This document shows, piece after piece, positions 26,436-35,321 of a stretch of 64,000 nucleotides of DNA. The DNA is taken from assembly GCF_003461955.1 (NCBI RefSeq), contig NZ_QTYB01000008.1, positions 31,785 through 95,784 of the forward strand. Reading direction: 5' to 3'. Made by a program: the position numbers and the translations under genes. The notes beneath the pieces were generated by a model, which was not told the DNA's origin, did not search any database, and was given only the letters and a program-made list of their open reading frames with translations. Position 1 is the first letter of the stretch, and every line of letters begins with the position of its first letter. Source of the DNA: Ruminococcus sp. AM36-2AA. Its GTDB lineage: Bacteria; Bacillota; Clostridia; Lachnospirales; Lachnospiraceae.

Positions 26436-27887
26436 TTATCTCAAAAAAATATAGCGGGCCTGTGCAAAATCTACTTCATCCTCATCTTTCAATAGATGTT
26501 CTTCTCCAGCTTTCAACATCTGCCCATTAACAGATGTTCCATTTCTGGAATTCAGATCTGTCAGATAATATTCTCCGTCTCTTTTTCTGATCTTGGCATG
26601 AATCCGGCTGACCGTAGGCATATTGATCACAGCGTCTGATGCTGTCTCCAGTTTTCCGATCACAACAATCTCCTGTTCAAGATATATCGTTGCCAGTTCT
26701 CCCGGTTCACGGCTTACCAGTGTGGCCGGACCCTTCACCAAGCCTGACGTAAGAACCATGGTTTCTCCGAATCCCTCTTCTGCCTCTCTTATCATTTCCT
26801 GTTTTTCTCCGTGTTTCTTTGATGTTTTTTCCATTTTCTCTTCCCATTCCGTTTCTATTCCTTCCTCTATATCCGTATCCATATTCTTTTCTTCTGAATA
26901 TGCAGAATCTTTTTTCACAGATTTTTTCTTTTCTGATATTTTCACCGGAAGATCCTGTTCTTTCCTGGAAAATCTTTTTATCAGCCAGAAAGATAACATC
27001 CCCAGGATCATTATTCCCAGAACTCCACACAGAAAAATTTCAGTGCTTACCCTGGGCAGGTATCCTGTTGCCATTCCCATGGCAGCTCCCAGCAGAACCA
27101 GAACAGCTGCCGCAAATCCCGCTGCTTTTTTCCCTATATCTGTTTTCTTTTCTGCATCCTCTTTCGACTTTTTCTTTTTTCTCTTTCCTGCCTTTTTTGA
27201 TTTTTCTGTTTCTGCTTCAGAGTCCCGTTCCCAGTTTTCCATATCCCACAATTCTTTCTGTTCTTTCTCCGATGTTACTTTCTTCTGTACTGATACAGTT
27301 GCCTGTTTTTTTTCATATGCTTCAAAATCTTCCTGATTTCCATTGCTTACTTTATACAATTCTTCCTTGATATATTCCAGATGAAAGCTGTCCTCCAGTG
27401 CCCTTCTGTATACACTGTACCCCAGCATAACTGCCTTTCCATCCTCATGATCCAGTTTTGGAAGAAGATATTCTGCAAGATTCTGAAACTGCTCCTGTAT
27501 CTCTCCATGAAATCCGGGCATATAGCAAAAGCGAACATTGTTCTTTTCCGCATCCAGATAAATATATTCCGGCTCCAGGATCAGCTGACAGGGATTCAGA
27601 AGATATTCCGACATCGCTTCCATCACCTGAATAAAACCGCCAAGAATTACCTGAAGTTCTTCCATTCCGATTTTTCTGTTTTCGAAAAGTGCAGTCATCG
27701 AATGTCTGGAAGTCACATCATAATACACCATAAATTTTCCATCGATTCCCTGAATACGGCATTGCAGAAGATCAGGTACCACATTTGCCACAATCATCCT
27801 CACCTGATAAGAATCCGTATTAATCGTATCTTCTCCTGTCAGTATCAGATAATTATGATTCATATCTCTTTTATATTCTGATCTCAT
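26436..27887 (-). CDS. DUF6382-FHA membrane signalling protein at the end of the Tad operon
   Basis: 483 residues. The N-terminal 180 residues match what I know as DUF6382 (CQLILEPEYIYLD, VRFCYMPGF). A basic low-complexity linker (about 215-255) leads into two hydrophobic segments at about 255-310. A charged linker follows, and the C-terminal 85 residues form an FHA domain: VIGKLETASDAVI, PTVSRIHAKI, YLTDLNSRNGTSVNG. FHA domains bind phosphothreonine, so the protein probably reads the output of a Ser/Thr kinase. It is the last of eleven minus-strand pilus genes, 1 bp after the TadE-like gene. A kinase with an FHA partner is encoded at the right end of this window. Confidence 0.82.
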   Translation of the reverse strand: MRSEYKRDMNHNYLILTGEDTINTDSYQVRMIVANVVPDLLQCRIQGIDGKFMVYYDVTSRHSMTALFENRKIGMEELQVILGGFIQVMEAMSEYLLNPCQLILEPEYIYLDAEKNNVRFCYMPGFHGEIQEQFQNLAEYLLPKLDHEDGKAVMLGYSVYRRALEDSFHLEYIKEELYKVSNGNQEDFEAYEKKQATVSVQKKVTSEKEQKELWDMENWERDSEAETEKSKKAGKRKKKKSKEDAEKKTDIGKKAAGFAAAVLVLLGAAMGMATGYLPRVSTEIFLCGVLGIMILGMLSFWLIKRFSRKEQDLPVKISEKKKSVKKDSAYSEEKNMDTDIEEGIETEWEEKMEKTSKKHGEKQEMIREAEEGFGETMVLTSGLVKGPATLVSREPGELATIYLEQEIVVIGKLETASDAVINMPTVSRIHAKIRKRDGEYYLTDLNSRNGTSVNGQMLKAGEEHLLKDEDEVDFAQARYIFLR

Positions 27888-27888
27888 T

Positions 27889-28320
27889 TTAATTTTTCAC
27901 CTCTTTCAGCGCATCTGCCGCTCCCTTTATCCTGCGTATCCATCCTACAGGACGTAACGGTTTCGCTGTTCCGCTGACTGTAATATTCCATTTTTGTCCG
28001 AGAAACCCTGCCGGTATCTCCATACGATAAGTTACCTGCACATTTTTTCCCGCATTTGTCTGCATACTCAGGTTTTCCCCTCCAGGCAGTCCCTGGCTTC
28101 CAAGCATCCGTCCCTGAATATCCGCTGTCTCATATATATTTGCTTCTTTTTTATATCCTTCCATACTGCCACTTACTGCCGCCTCATATGCAGCTGCTGT
28201 CAACCACGCCCTATTATGTACAAAAAAATCCAGATACAACATACTCATAATAACCGTGAGCAATAACGGCATCAGCAGTGCCGCTTCCAACGTAAAACTT
28301 CCTTTTTTCAGTTTTTTCAC
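27889..28320 (-). CDS. TadE-like pseudopilin
   Basis: 143 residues. The KKGSFTLEAALLMPLLLTVIM start is a TadE/prepilin-type N-terminus, a short charged leader before a hydrophobic helix with the conserved E at +5-like position (SFTLEAAL). The rest is extracytoplasmic. It starts at a GTG that overlaps the stop of the peptidase gene by 4 bp, 9 nt after GGAGGTG. Processing by one of the two neighbouring prepilin peptidases is expected. The role is probably minor pilin or assembly factor. Confidence 0.78.
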   Translation of the reverse strand: MKKLKKGSFTLEAALLMPLLLTVIMSMLYLDFFVHNRAWLTAAAYEAAVSGSMEGYKKEANIYETADIQGRMLGSQGLPGGENLSMQTNAGKNVQVTYRMEIPAGFLGQKWNITVSGTAKPLRPVGWIRRIKGAADALKEVKN

Positions 28321-28733
28321 AAAAATACACCTCCAAGATATCCTGCAAGCAAAAATGGTACAAACGGTATTTCAATATCCCTCTGTTTTTTTAACACGAG
28401 AAGCTGAATTCCGGAATATATCCCACACAGCAAAAGCGCAGCAAAAAGTATTCCGATCAGCTCTCCTGCTGTCATCACAGACCCCATTGCTATTATAAGG
28501 AGACCGTCTCCTGCTCCGATCTCTCCTCCTGTGAGCGCAGATATTATTGCGGCAAATATCCCGATTCCCATTGAAATCAGCCCATCCGGCCACAAACTTC
28601 CTTCTGTTATCCTCCACAATATACCTCCCACCAGGAACAGACAAAACACCGGAAAACAAATCTCTTTTTTCCGGATATCTGTCCATGTATTAATTCCAAG
28701 AAATGCCATCATACATATTTCGCCTCTGCTCAT
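28317..28733 (-). CDS. Type IV prepilin peptidase, A24 family (distal copy)
   Basis: 138 residues with four to five membrane helices. The two catalytic aspartates are D19 in INTWTDIRKKEI and D76 in GAGDGLLI, which is the GxGD motif. It lacks an N-methylation domain, as in TadV/CpaA. The ATG at 28733 follows GAGGAGAAG; an upstream start at 28763 is less likely. It sits between TadE-like genes, while a second peptidase opens the operon at 35824. Confidence 0.85.
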   Translation of the reverse strand: MSRGEICMMAFLGINTWTDIRKKEICFPVFCLFLVGGILWRITEGSLWPDGLISMGIGIFAAIISALTGGEIGAGDGLLIIAMGSVMTAGELIGILFAALLLCGIYSGIQLLVLKKQRDIEIPFVPFLLAGYLGGVFL

Positions 28734-28744
28734 AGCTTCTCCTC

Positions 28745-29521
28745 TCATCCACAACGTCCACACGCATTCATTTCTCCGGATACTTCCGATTCTTTCACCA
28801 TACGGACAGATCGTTTCAATGCACTGCAGCTTTCTCTGTTATGAAAACGATTGCTCTTTTTTGTGATATATACAACACCTGCGGGTTCCTGACCACGGCT
28901 GCACAGTTCACATGCCTGATACTTTTCGCCGTATGTATTTTTCATATTTTTCACAGCTGATCCTGATACCTGCTGTACCGACAGATTCAGATAGCTACAT
29001 CCCAGTTTTCTGTGATATACAGTTCCTGACTCTGTGACATATACCATTGGCTGATTTTCTGCCGCCGTGTTTTCTTCTTCATATTTCACACCTGTCCACG
29101 CATGAACTTTTACTGTATTGTGGAAACAGACCCTTGGTAACGGCAGTAAACCGCCTACAGGCTGGCAGGAATATACATCTGGCAATACGATATTCTCCGC
29201 TCCGGAATTACCGGCTCCATATGCATACATTCCCGCCTCCTTGGCCTTCTGGCACAATTCTGTCAGATGCTCTGTCTGCACTTTATAAATATCCATAAAC
29301 GAGATCAAAGTGATCACACCAAACAAAAATATCGGAAGAACCAGAGCAGCTTCCACGGTAAGACTTGCCCTTTTCAAAAAGGTGCACAGGGATGCCTTTC
29401 CAGAAAGTGGTTTCCTGCTCATCGGGGAAAGCAGAAAAAACCTTCTCGGAGAGCGCCTTTCTCTTTTCTGATCCAGTCTGTTTATCTGATTTTTATCTTC
29501 TTTTTCTTTCTGAAAAAGCAT
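28745..29521 (-). CDS. TadE-like protein with duplicated His/Cys zinc-ligand module
   Basis: 258 residues. A long basic N-terminus (1-50) precedes a TadE-type helix (RASLTVEAALVLPIFLFGV, 51-69). The exterior half carries the same module twice: YVTESGTVYHRKLGC...C204-x2-C207 with H170 and C175, and YITKKSNRFHNRESC...C254-x2-C257 with H227 and C232. Both have H-x4-C then C-x2-C, a spacing like a zinc-binding Ada-type or similar metal site. The module is more often seen in bacterial competence-nuclease or Ada neighbours; here it is fused to a pseudopilin. GAGAGGTG precedes the ATG. Metal or DNA binding at the pilus tip is a hypothesis. Confidence 0.72.
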   Translation of the reverse strand: MLFQKEKEDKNQINRLDQKRERRSPRRFFLLSPMSRKPLSGKASLCTFLKRASLTVEAALVLPIFLFGVITLISFMDIYKVQTEHLTELCQKAKEAGMYAYGAGNSGAENIVLPDVYSCQPVGGLLPLPRVCFHNTVKVHAWTGVKYEEENTAAENQPMVYVTESGTVYHRKLGCSYLNLSVQQVSGSAVKNMKNTYGEKYQACELCSRGQEPAGVVYITKKSNRFHNRESCSALKRSVRMVKESEVSGEMNACGRCG

Positions 29522-29539
29522 CCCTGTACACCTCTCTTT

Positions 29540-31033
29540 CTATTCATATGCATACTGTCGTGTGACTGTAAATGTTTTCTTGTTATTTGCTTTTACATCT
29601 GCAGAAGCTTCCAGGGCAACAATACAGTGATCCATCCGAAATCCCGGTCTTTTCCCTTTTTCGCGGATCGAACATTCAATCATATCCATTCCTCTTATCA
29701 CCTTTTCCTGCTTTCCCTTGGCAATAAGAAGCACACGCAGATAATCTTCATAGGACATTCCCCCTTTAGAGTCTTTCCTCGATGTGTCCAGATGATCCAG
29801 AATGTGAGACAGGTTGCTTAATGACAACTGCCAGTCTGACGCATTTTTTACAAGAGGAACATGACCGCCCGCAAAAAGTTCCCGGACATCCAGTACGCTC
29901 TCCGCAAAAGCCCAGCATACGAGCAATGCCGCTTCGATCACTGCAGCTGCCGGCGGAACCAGAAAGCTGGATGCGATCGCCAGTGACAATGTCTCCAGCT
30001 GAATTCGTTTTCCTCCATCAGCTAATAGATGTGCCATATTAACGCCCTGCCGGATCAGGAGAAGTTTTGCAGCTACAGATTTGAGATTTTCTCTGTCACT
30101 GTTTTTTCCACCAAGAATATATTCCACCTGATAATTCAGCCCTGATGCAGCCGGCTTTCGGTAATTTCCCAGTTTTTTCAGTAGATACTGTCCGAAAAGA
30201 ATTCCCGAAGTGTACGAATTATCGGTCTGTATGCCGGAATCCATCAGCATTCCTGTTTGAAGCGTTCTTCCAGATGTCAGTGTTCTTTTGTCCGTAACAG
30301 CATCTGAAATCCCACGTTCTGTCGGAACTACCAGATCGATCAGTCCCATTTTTCGTACTCTTCGAATCACAGGAATAGGATTTTCCACATCTTTGTTTAC
30401 ACCACCGGTAAAATCTTCACTGCTTCCTCCATCTCCAAAATCGTCCGAATCTTTCTGATTTTCCTGGTTCTTTTCGGCTTCTTCACTTTTCTGTGCAGCA
30501 TCCGAAATCTCTGAGTCATAAGAATTCATTGTATCTTCATTTTCCGCCTGCTCTCCTTTTCGTTCTGCTGCTTCTGTTTTCTCTTCCTGGTCCTGTAATT
30601 TTCCAAGAAGGATCTGTACCCCCTGACTTCCCAGTGTTTCACGCATATATCTGACCGCCTGCCCAAAAAACACTTCGCCGTTTCCATCAGTCAGCATACG
30701 ATATCCGTTAAAGCCACCCTGCAGAAGTTCCAGTTTCTGGCTGTTCTGTTTTAACACAGGCTTCATATAGGACTGAAAATTCTCATATACGGATGCCATA
30801 TCCGGTTCCTCTTTCCCGCCTGCATATAATGCAAACAGGTCATAATCCTCCAGAAGTGTCCGGTCATACTGTCCGAACAGAGAATACAGACCGATATCCA
30901 TACTGTTCAGGATCTGCGTTCTGGCAGCTGACATGCGTACTGATTCAATACTTGCGCTTACAAGAGACAGGATCAGACTTAAGATCAGTGCCAGAAAAAT
31001 CGTGATACTGCCCTTTTTCACTGTTTTCACCAA
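29540..31033 (-). CDS. DUF5702-type TadG-like pilus-associated protein
   Basis: 497 residues. KKGSITIFLALILSLILSLVSASIESVRMSAAR is a prepilin-like N-terminal helix of the TadE/TadG group (only the first part, KKGSITIFLALILS, is typical of the motif). The exterior region has an acidic, Glu/Gln/Asp-rich linker at about 165-215 and a hydrophobic segment near 355-380. I associate this layout with DUF5702, a family found in Clostridial Tad loci. The start is TTG or GTG (31033/31030), 9 nt after GGAG. It lies between the Flp pilin and the zinc-ligand TadE protein. The function is unknown; a minor structural component is likely. Confidence 0.72.
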   Translation of the reverse strand: MVKTVKKGSITIFLALILSLILSLVSASIESVRMSAARTQILNSMDIGLYSLFGQYDRTLLEDYDLFALYAGGKEEPDMASVYENFQSYMKPVLKQNSQKLELLQGGFNGYRMLTDGNGEVFFGQAVRYMRETLGSQGVQILLGKLQDQEEKTEAAERKGEQAENEDTMNSYDSEISDAAQKSEEAEKNQENQKDSDDFGDGGSSEDFTGGVNKDVENPIPVIRRVRKMGLIDLVVPTERGISDAVTDKRTLTSGRTLQTGMLMDSGIQTDNSYTSGILFGQYLLKKLGNYRKPAASGLNYQVEYILGGKNSDRENLKSVAAKLLLIRQGVNMAHLLADGGKRIQLETLSLAIASSFLVPPAAAVIEAALLVCWAFAESVLDVRELFAGGHVPLVKNASDWQLSLSNLSHILDHLDTSRKDSKGGMSYEDYLRVLLIAKGKQEKVIRGMDMIECSIREKGKRPGFRMDHCIVALEASADVKANNKKTFTVTRQYAYE

Positions 31034-31086
31034 GAGGGTACTCTCCTTTCCAAAACGTCAGGATATTCTACCGTTTTTTCTTATTC

Positions 31087-31266
31087 TCAGATTGCATTAC
31101 TTTGTTTTGTGATTTTTGCAAGAATTTTTTTGACAAGAGCGGTAAGCTGTTCCTTAAAGATGACGACCAGACTGATCAGAACCACCAGAATCAGGATAAT
31201 TTCCACAACTCCTACCGCATCTTCTTCTATCGCAAATTCTTTCACACATCTCCATATATTTTTCAT
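31087..31266 (-). CDS. Flp-type (Flp1) type IVb pilin, 59 residues
   Basis: A short gene read directly from the sequence. The product starts MKNIWRCVKEFAIEEDAVG and continues with a hydrophobic helix (VVEIILILVVLISLVVIF), then a basic tail ending SNAI. EEDAVGVVEIIL is a typical Flp/Flp1 processing and helix region, with glutamate after the glycine (G19 VVE). GAGGTG precedes the ATG. It lies between tadC and the DUF5702 gene, the usual place. It is the best candidate for the major pilin. Cleavage after G19 by a neighbouring A24 peptidase is inferred. Confidence 0.85.
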   Translation of the reverse strand: MKNIWRCVKEFAIEEDAVGVVEIILILVVLISLVVIFKEQLTALVKKILAKITKQSNAI

Positions 31267-31300
31267 TTGTCACCTCGCATTTCTGTTGCCCTGTGCTTTT

Positions 31301-32332
31301 TTATCCTCCATAAAAGGAAAGACCCGCAGGCAGCATAATTACTGCCATTACCACCAGCAGCATCAGTACCATTGGCAAAAGCAGTTTCGTTGCTGCCGCT
31401 TCGCCAAGTACTCTTGCTTTTCTTTTTCTTTCTTCCCATGCTTCCACAGATTCTTTTTCCAGCAGATCCGACAGATGCCTGCTTCCTTTCTGAAGATTCT
31501 GGATCAGCAGTGTTGCAAGTGTTTTATATTTTACCTGTCCACATCGCTCTCCAAATCTTCGATATGCCTCTGCCTCAGAAATTCCACTGTCCATTTCATA
31601 ACATGTTGTCCGGATTTCTTCATAAGCCGCCCGCTCTTTTCCATTTTCTTTTTTTCCATAGTCCAGAGCGATCTTCTGAAATGCCTTTCTTGCAGTTAAA
31701 CCAGCCTGTACCAGAAGTGTAAATTTCATGATCAGACCGGGATAATCCATCAGCATCTGCTCTTTTCTTTTTGCCTGGACAGTCTGCTTTTCCCTCTCTT
31801 TGCCAATTACCACCGCAAGTGCGGCTACCAGGCCAAGTGCGGCGATCAGATTTCCTTTCGTATCTTTCGGCTGCTCCCATTCCAGATGTTTTCCATTCCA
31901 CGTATCCGGGAGATAATAATATTCCGGATCATTCTTTTTCTGGTTATACTGTGCGATCATATCCTGCAGTTCTTTCTCGCGCTGCTGTTCTTCGCTCAGT
32001 TCTTTTTCCGGCTCTGTCTCTTCTCCGGTATCTTCCGTTTCTTTCTCCGGTACCTGTACATACAGAGAACCAGATTCTTTTCCGTCTACAGATACTATGA
32101 ATTTCTCTTCGTAAGCACCTGTCTCCTCTTTTTCCATACGGTAACCGGATGAATACACCGTGCCTCCTCCACTTTGTAATGTCAGGAGCATTCCGACGAT
32201 GTTTCCGGCAAGTGCCACCAGGATAAAAAGTTTCTGTCCTTCCGTATTTTCTGCCCATGGCGGAAGCCGCCCCAGTTTTCCGGCAAGAACTGCCCCCAGA
32301 ATAACCATAAATATCACAATATGTACCCACAT
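31301..32332 (-). CDS. tadC: TadC-like inner-membrane platform protein
   Basis: Type II secretion F-domain protein that with TadB forms the pilus assembly platform. The C-terminal F domain (about 190-320) has LLVQAGLTARKAFQKIA and KGSRHLSDLLEKESVEAWEERK-like sequence, then a final hydrophobic helix (LLLPMVLMLLVVMAVIM). The N-terminal part has two helices and a Glu-rich exterior insert (about 95-160), larger than usual. A GTG at 32341 and ATG at 32332 are possible starts; the ATG follows AGGTG. The upstream tadB stop is adjacent. Confidence 0.87.
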   Translation of the reverse strand: MWVHIVIFMVILGAVLAGKLGRLPPWAENTEGQKLFILVALAGNIVGMLLTLQSGGGTVYSSGYRMEKEETGAYEEKFIVSVDGKESGSLYVQVPEKETEDTGEETEPEKELSEEQQREKELQDMIAQYNQKKNDPEYYYLPDTWNGKHLEWEQPKDTKGNLIAALGLVAALAVVIGKEREKQTVQAKRKEQMLMDYPGLIMKFTLLVQAGLTARKAFQKIALDYGKKENGKERAAYEEIRTTCYEMDSGISEAEAYRRFGERCGQVKYKTLATLLIQNLQKGSRHLSDLLEKESVEAWEERKRKARVLGEAAATKLLLPMVLMLLVVMAVIMLPAGLSFYGG

Positions 32333-32341
32333 CTCACACAC

Positions 32342-33124
32342 CTACACTTCTATATCTACAATTTTCACACCCAGCCAGTATGACAACCCATAGATTCCCA
32401 TACATACTGTCATTGCACAGATACCAAAAGGATTTCCATAAAGCACATCCAGAAATCCTGGCGATGTCAGTTTCAGATAACAGATGATTCCTGCCGGCAT
32501 AATGCTCATAACCATCTGTTCTGCTTTTTTTGTAGCCAGTGTTGCCTCAATTTCTTTTTTAACTTCAATCTTGTCTCCAAGCATTCGTGCTACTTTCTGA
32601 AGCACCTGTGTCATATCTCCTCCTGTCCGTTTCGCGGTATAAAATACTGCCGCAAAATTTTCAATATCTTCCACTCCACTGCGCTTTCCCAGGTCCAGAA
32701 ATAATTCTTCAACCGGAACGCTTAAACGCAGCTGACTTTCAATATAGCGGAATTCATCCAGAATATCACTTCCTTTTTCATAAAGTCTTGCCAGATCCTT
32801 CACTGTAGCACGTACCGCGTTTTCTGCGGAATACCCTGCCTGCACCGCCACATTCATGGACGTCAGTGCATCACGGAACTGATAATTCAGATTTCTTTTC
32901 TGGCGAACAATGCATTTCTTTTTCTGTATTTTCAGAAAAAGTACCGGCAGGGGAAGCATAAACAGCAGTACCAGCAGGCTCTGATAAAACAGATAATCGA
33001 CTGCTGCGCAGATGACAGCTCCTTCCAGAAGATATTTCGCTGCTTCTTTCACCGTAAATTGATACTTCCTGTAATCTTTCCTCGTAAATTCCCATTTCTG
33101 ATTCTTTCCTTTCTGCTTTTTCAT
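32342..33124 (-). CDS. tadB: TadB-like inner-membrane platform protein
   Basis: 260-residue T2SS-F-domain protein. Two hydrophobic segments near 35-68 precede the F domain (about 80-215) with FRDALTSMNVAVQAGYSAENAV and AAVFYTAKRTGGDMTQVL; a C-terminal pair of helices follows. It overlaps tadA by 4 bp (ATGA), so translation is coupled. With TadC it should form the membrane platform driven by the TadA ATPase. Confidence 0.88.
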   Translation of the reverse strand: MKKQKGKNQKWEFTRKDYRKYQFTVKEAAKYLLEGAVICAAVDYLFYQSLLVLLFMLPLPVLFLKIQKKKCIVRQKRNLNYQFRDALTSMNVAVQAGYSAENAVRATVKDLARLYEKGSDILDEFRYIESQLRLSVPVEELFLDLGKRSGVEDIENFAAVFYTAKRTGGDMTQVLQKVARMLGDKIEVKKEIEATLATKKAEQMVMSIMPAGIICYLKLTSPGFLDVLYGNPFGICAMTVCMGIYGLSYWLGVKIVDIEV

Positions 33125-34311
33125 AATCTGATTCCCGCCCGTTCCATTTTTTCACGATGTAAAAGTTCTCCGGCCTTTACAAGCCCTTTTCCTTCTTCCC
33201 AACGGTAAAGAGGTCTGGTCTGAATCTCTCCGTTCTGGAATCCACACACCTCTGTAACTTCCAGCAGTTTTCTGCTTCTGTCCCTCATACGTCCGAGATG
33301 TACCAGAATATCCACCCCTGATGCAATCTGTCGCCGTATTGCTTCCAGCGGAAGATCAATTCCCATCAGTGTCATTGTTTCAATTCTGGACAACATATCA
33401 CGGCTGCTGTTTGCATGAAGTGTGGAAAGACTCCCATCATGGCCAGTATTCAGACTCTGCAGCATATCCATGGCCTCTCCGCCTCGTACTTCTCCGACTA
33501 TTATCCGGTCCGGCCTCATTCGAAGAGCCGATTTGATCAGATCACGAATTGTTACAGATACAGCCCCTGTCATATTCGCCATCTTTGCTTCCAGACACAC
33601 AAGATTGTCAATTCCTCGGATCTTAAGTTCCGCATTATCTTCAATTGTGATCAGTCGTTCATCTTTCGGGATATATTCCGCAACAGCACCAAGAAAGGTT
33701 GTTTTTCCGCTGCCTGTACCACCACCGATCACAATGGAATATCTGGCCTGCACCAGTTTTTTCAGAAATTGTGCACATTCCTCTGTAATACTACCCAAAG
33801 AAATCAGCTTTTCCATAGTTATCGGATCGTCAGGAAAACGCCGGATCGTCAGGATCGGACCATTTAACGCTACCGGATAAACAACTACATTGACACGTGC
33901 GCCGTTTTCCAGTCTTGCATCCACAATCGGCATGGATTCATTTACAACACGGTTACACCTCCCCACAATCTGCTGTATCACGTCCTCCAGCTTTTCTTTC
34001 GAGGTGAAAGTTTTATTCCATCTGGTAAGTTTTCCGGCCCTCTCCACAAAGATATTGTCCGGTCCGTTTACCATGATCTCCGTTACGCTTTCATCTTCGA
34101 TCAGTTCCTGTAGAACATCCAGCTTTCGCACAGAACAGAACAGTTCCTGCCGAAGCCCCACTTTTTCTTTCAGGGAAAAAAACAACTCTTTTGACTGATT
34201 CAGTATCAGTTCATCGATCACCTCCAGGATTTCCTCATCAGACAGTTCCCTGGATACATCCAGCTGCTCCATAAGCAGATCATGTATTTCTCTGAATTTT
34301 TCTCTGTTCAT
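33121..34311 (-). CDS. tadA: TadA/CpaF-type secretion ATPase
   Basis: Hexameric ATPase that powers Tad pilus assembly. Walker A is GGGTGSGKTTFLGA; upstream are VTEIMVNGPDNIFVERAGK and RRFPDDPITME, and downstream the Asp box RLITIEDNAEL, Walker B IIVGEVRGGEAMDML and the His box TGHDGSLSTLHANS. All are family motifs. At 396 residues it lacks the longer N-terminal region of some CpaF proteins. AGGAG precedes the ATG, overlapping the tadZ-like stop by 4 bp. Confidence 0.95.
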   Translation of the reverse strand: MNREKFREIHDLLMEQLDVSRELSDEEILEVIDELILNQSKELFFSLKEKVGLRQELFCSVRKLDVLQELIEDESVTEIMVNGPDNIFVERAGKLTRWNKTFTSKEKLEDVIQQIVGRCNRVVNESMPIVDARLENGARVNVVVYPVALNGPILTIRRFPDDPITMEKLISLGSITEECAQFLKKLVQARYSIVIGGGTGSGKTTFLGAVAEYIPKDERLITIEDNAELKIRGIDNLVCLEAKMANMTGAVSVTIRDLIKSALRMRPDRIIVGEVRGGEAMDMLQSLNTGHDGSLSTLHANSSRDMLSRIETMTLMGIDLPLEAIRRQIASGVDILVHLGRMRDRSRKLLEVTEVCGFQNGEIQTRPLYRWEEGKGLVKAGELLHREKMERAGIRL

Positions 34312-35321
34312 GACCGCTCCTTTCTCAGAAGACTACGGATATAATCTCCCAGTTCACTCCAGACCAGCTGTTCTACATAAGTCTCGGAAGATATGTTATC
34401 CATATGAAAAGGCAAATGCACTTTTTCTGTTTTTTCCAGAATTTTTTCTTTATTCCAGATCTTCAGCAGATTTTCAAACTGCGTCATTTTGCATACAGAA
34501 ACTGTATCATTCAGGACCGGCATATAAATTCTGCTGCACAGATCCAGAAGCTGAAAATTTTCATCTACATTTCCTCCCATATCCAGGATCAGCACTTCGT
34601 AGGAACTGTGCAACGTTATTTCCTGCAGAAGACGTTCCCAGTCTTCCCAGCATACCGTACGGATATCTGAAGGCATCCGCACAGGAGGTATAAAGTCCAG
34701 ATTATTGATCGTCTGGATCATTCCGTTCATCCTGTGGATCAGATTCTCGTTTCCCTGTCTTACATAGTAAAAAAGATCGCTCAGATTCGTGGAAAATGAT
34801 TTCCCAAGCAGTTCTTCAAATCCGGAATACTCTTCAAGATTCAAATAAAGAACAGCTCGTTCTCTGGCCAAAATCTGTCCAAGCGCAAGAGAAAACGATG
34901 TCTTCAGACATCTTCCAAGGGGTGAAAAAACACCTACGATCTCCATTGTTTTCTTCAGGGCCGGAAACGCTACCGGATTCAGCACTTTCTCTTCTCCATA
35001 ACAGGCCATTACTTCCCGTATTACATCTGCAGAAGACTGGTATTTATACACACTTGAATACTGATCCAGTTCCGGTGGGTGTACTCCCTCCGAAAGAATG
35101 ATGATCTTCCCTATTCCGATCTCACGGATTTCTTTCCGCATAGCCTTATCGGAAATCAGCAGCAACTCAATATGATTTTCTTTTCCATAGGCAAGCAGAC
35201 TCTCCGCTGTTGTAAATGCCTGGATTTCAAAAGGAAGATTTCTTTTCTGGTTCAGATAGTCCATGAAATTGAATGCATAATCCACCTCCAGATCACAGAC
35301 TGCAAATATATTTTTCTTCAA
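34308..35321 (-). CDS. TadZ/CpaE-like localisation ATPase
   Basis: 337 residues. An N-terminal receiver-like domain (about 1-120) has no phosphorylatable Asp pattern that I can confirm. A ParA/MinD-like ATPase follows with a P-loop GRCLKTSFSLALG (GxxxKT) instead of the usual KGGVGKT, and LILDMGG as Walker B. CpaE/TadZ proteins position the pilus machine at the membrane. The start is TTG, 6 nt after AGGAGG, and overlaps the peptidase stop by 4 bp. Confidence 0.8.
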   Translation of the reverse strand: MKKNIFAVCDLEVDYAFNFMDYLNQKRNLPFEIQAFTTAESLLAYGKENHIELLLISDKAMRKEIREIGIGKIIILSEGVHPPELDQYSSVYKYQSSADVIREVMACYGEEKVLNPVAFPALKKTMEIVGVFSPLGRCLKTSFSLALGQILARERAVLYLNLEEYSGFEELLGKSFSTNLSDLFYYVRQGNENLIHRMNGMIQTINNLDFIPPVRMPSDIRTVCWEDWERLLQEITLHSSYEVLILDMGGNVDENFQLLDLCSRIYMPVLNDTVSVCKMTQFENLLKIWNKEKILEKTEKVHLPFHMDNISSETYVEQLVWSELGDYIRSLLRKERS

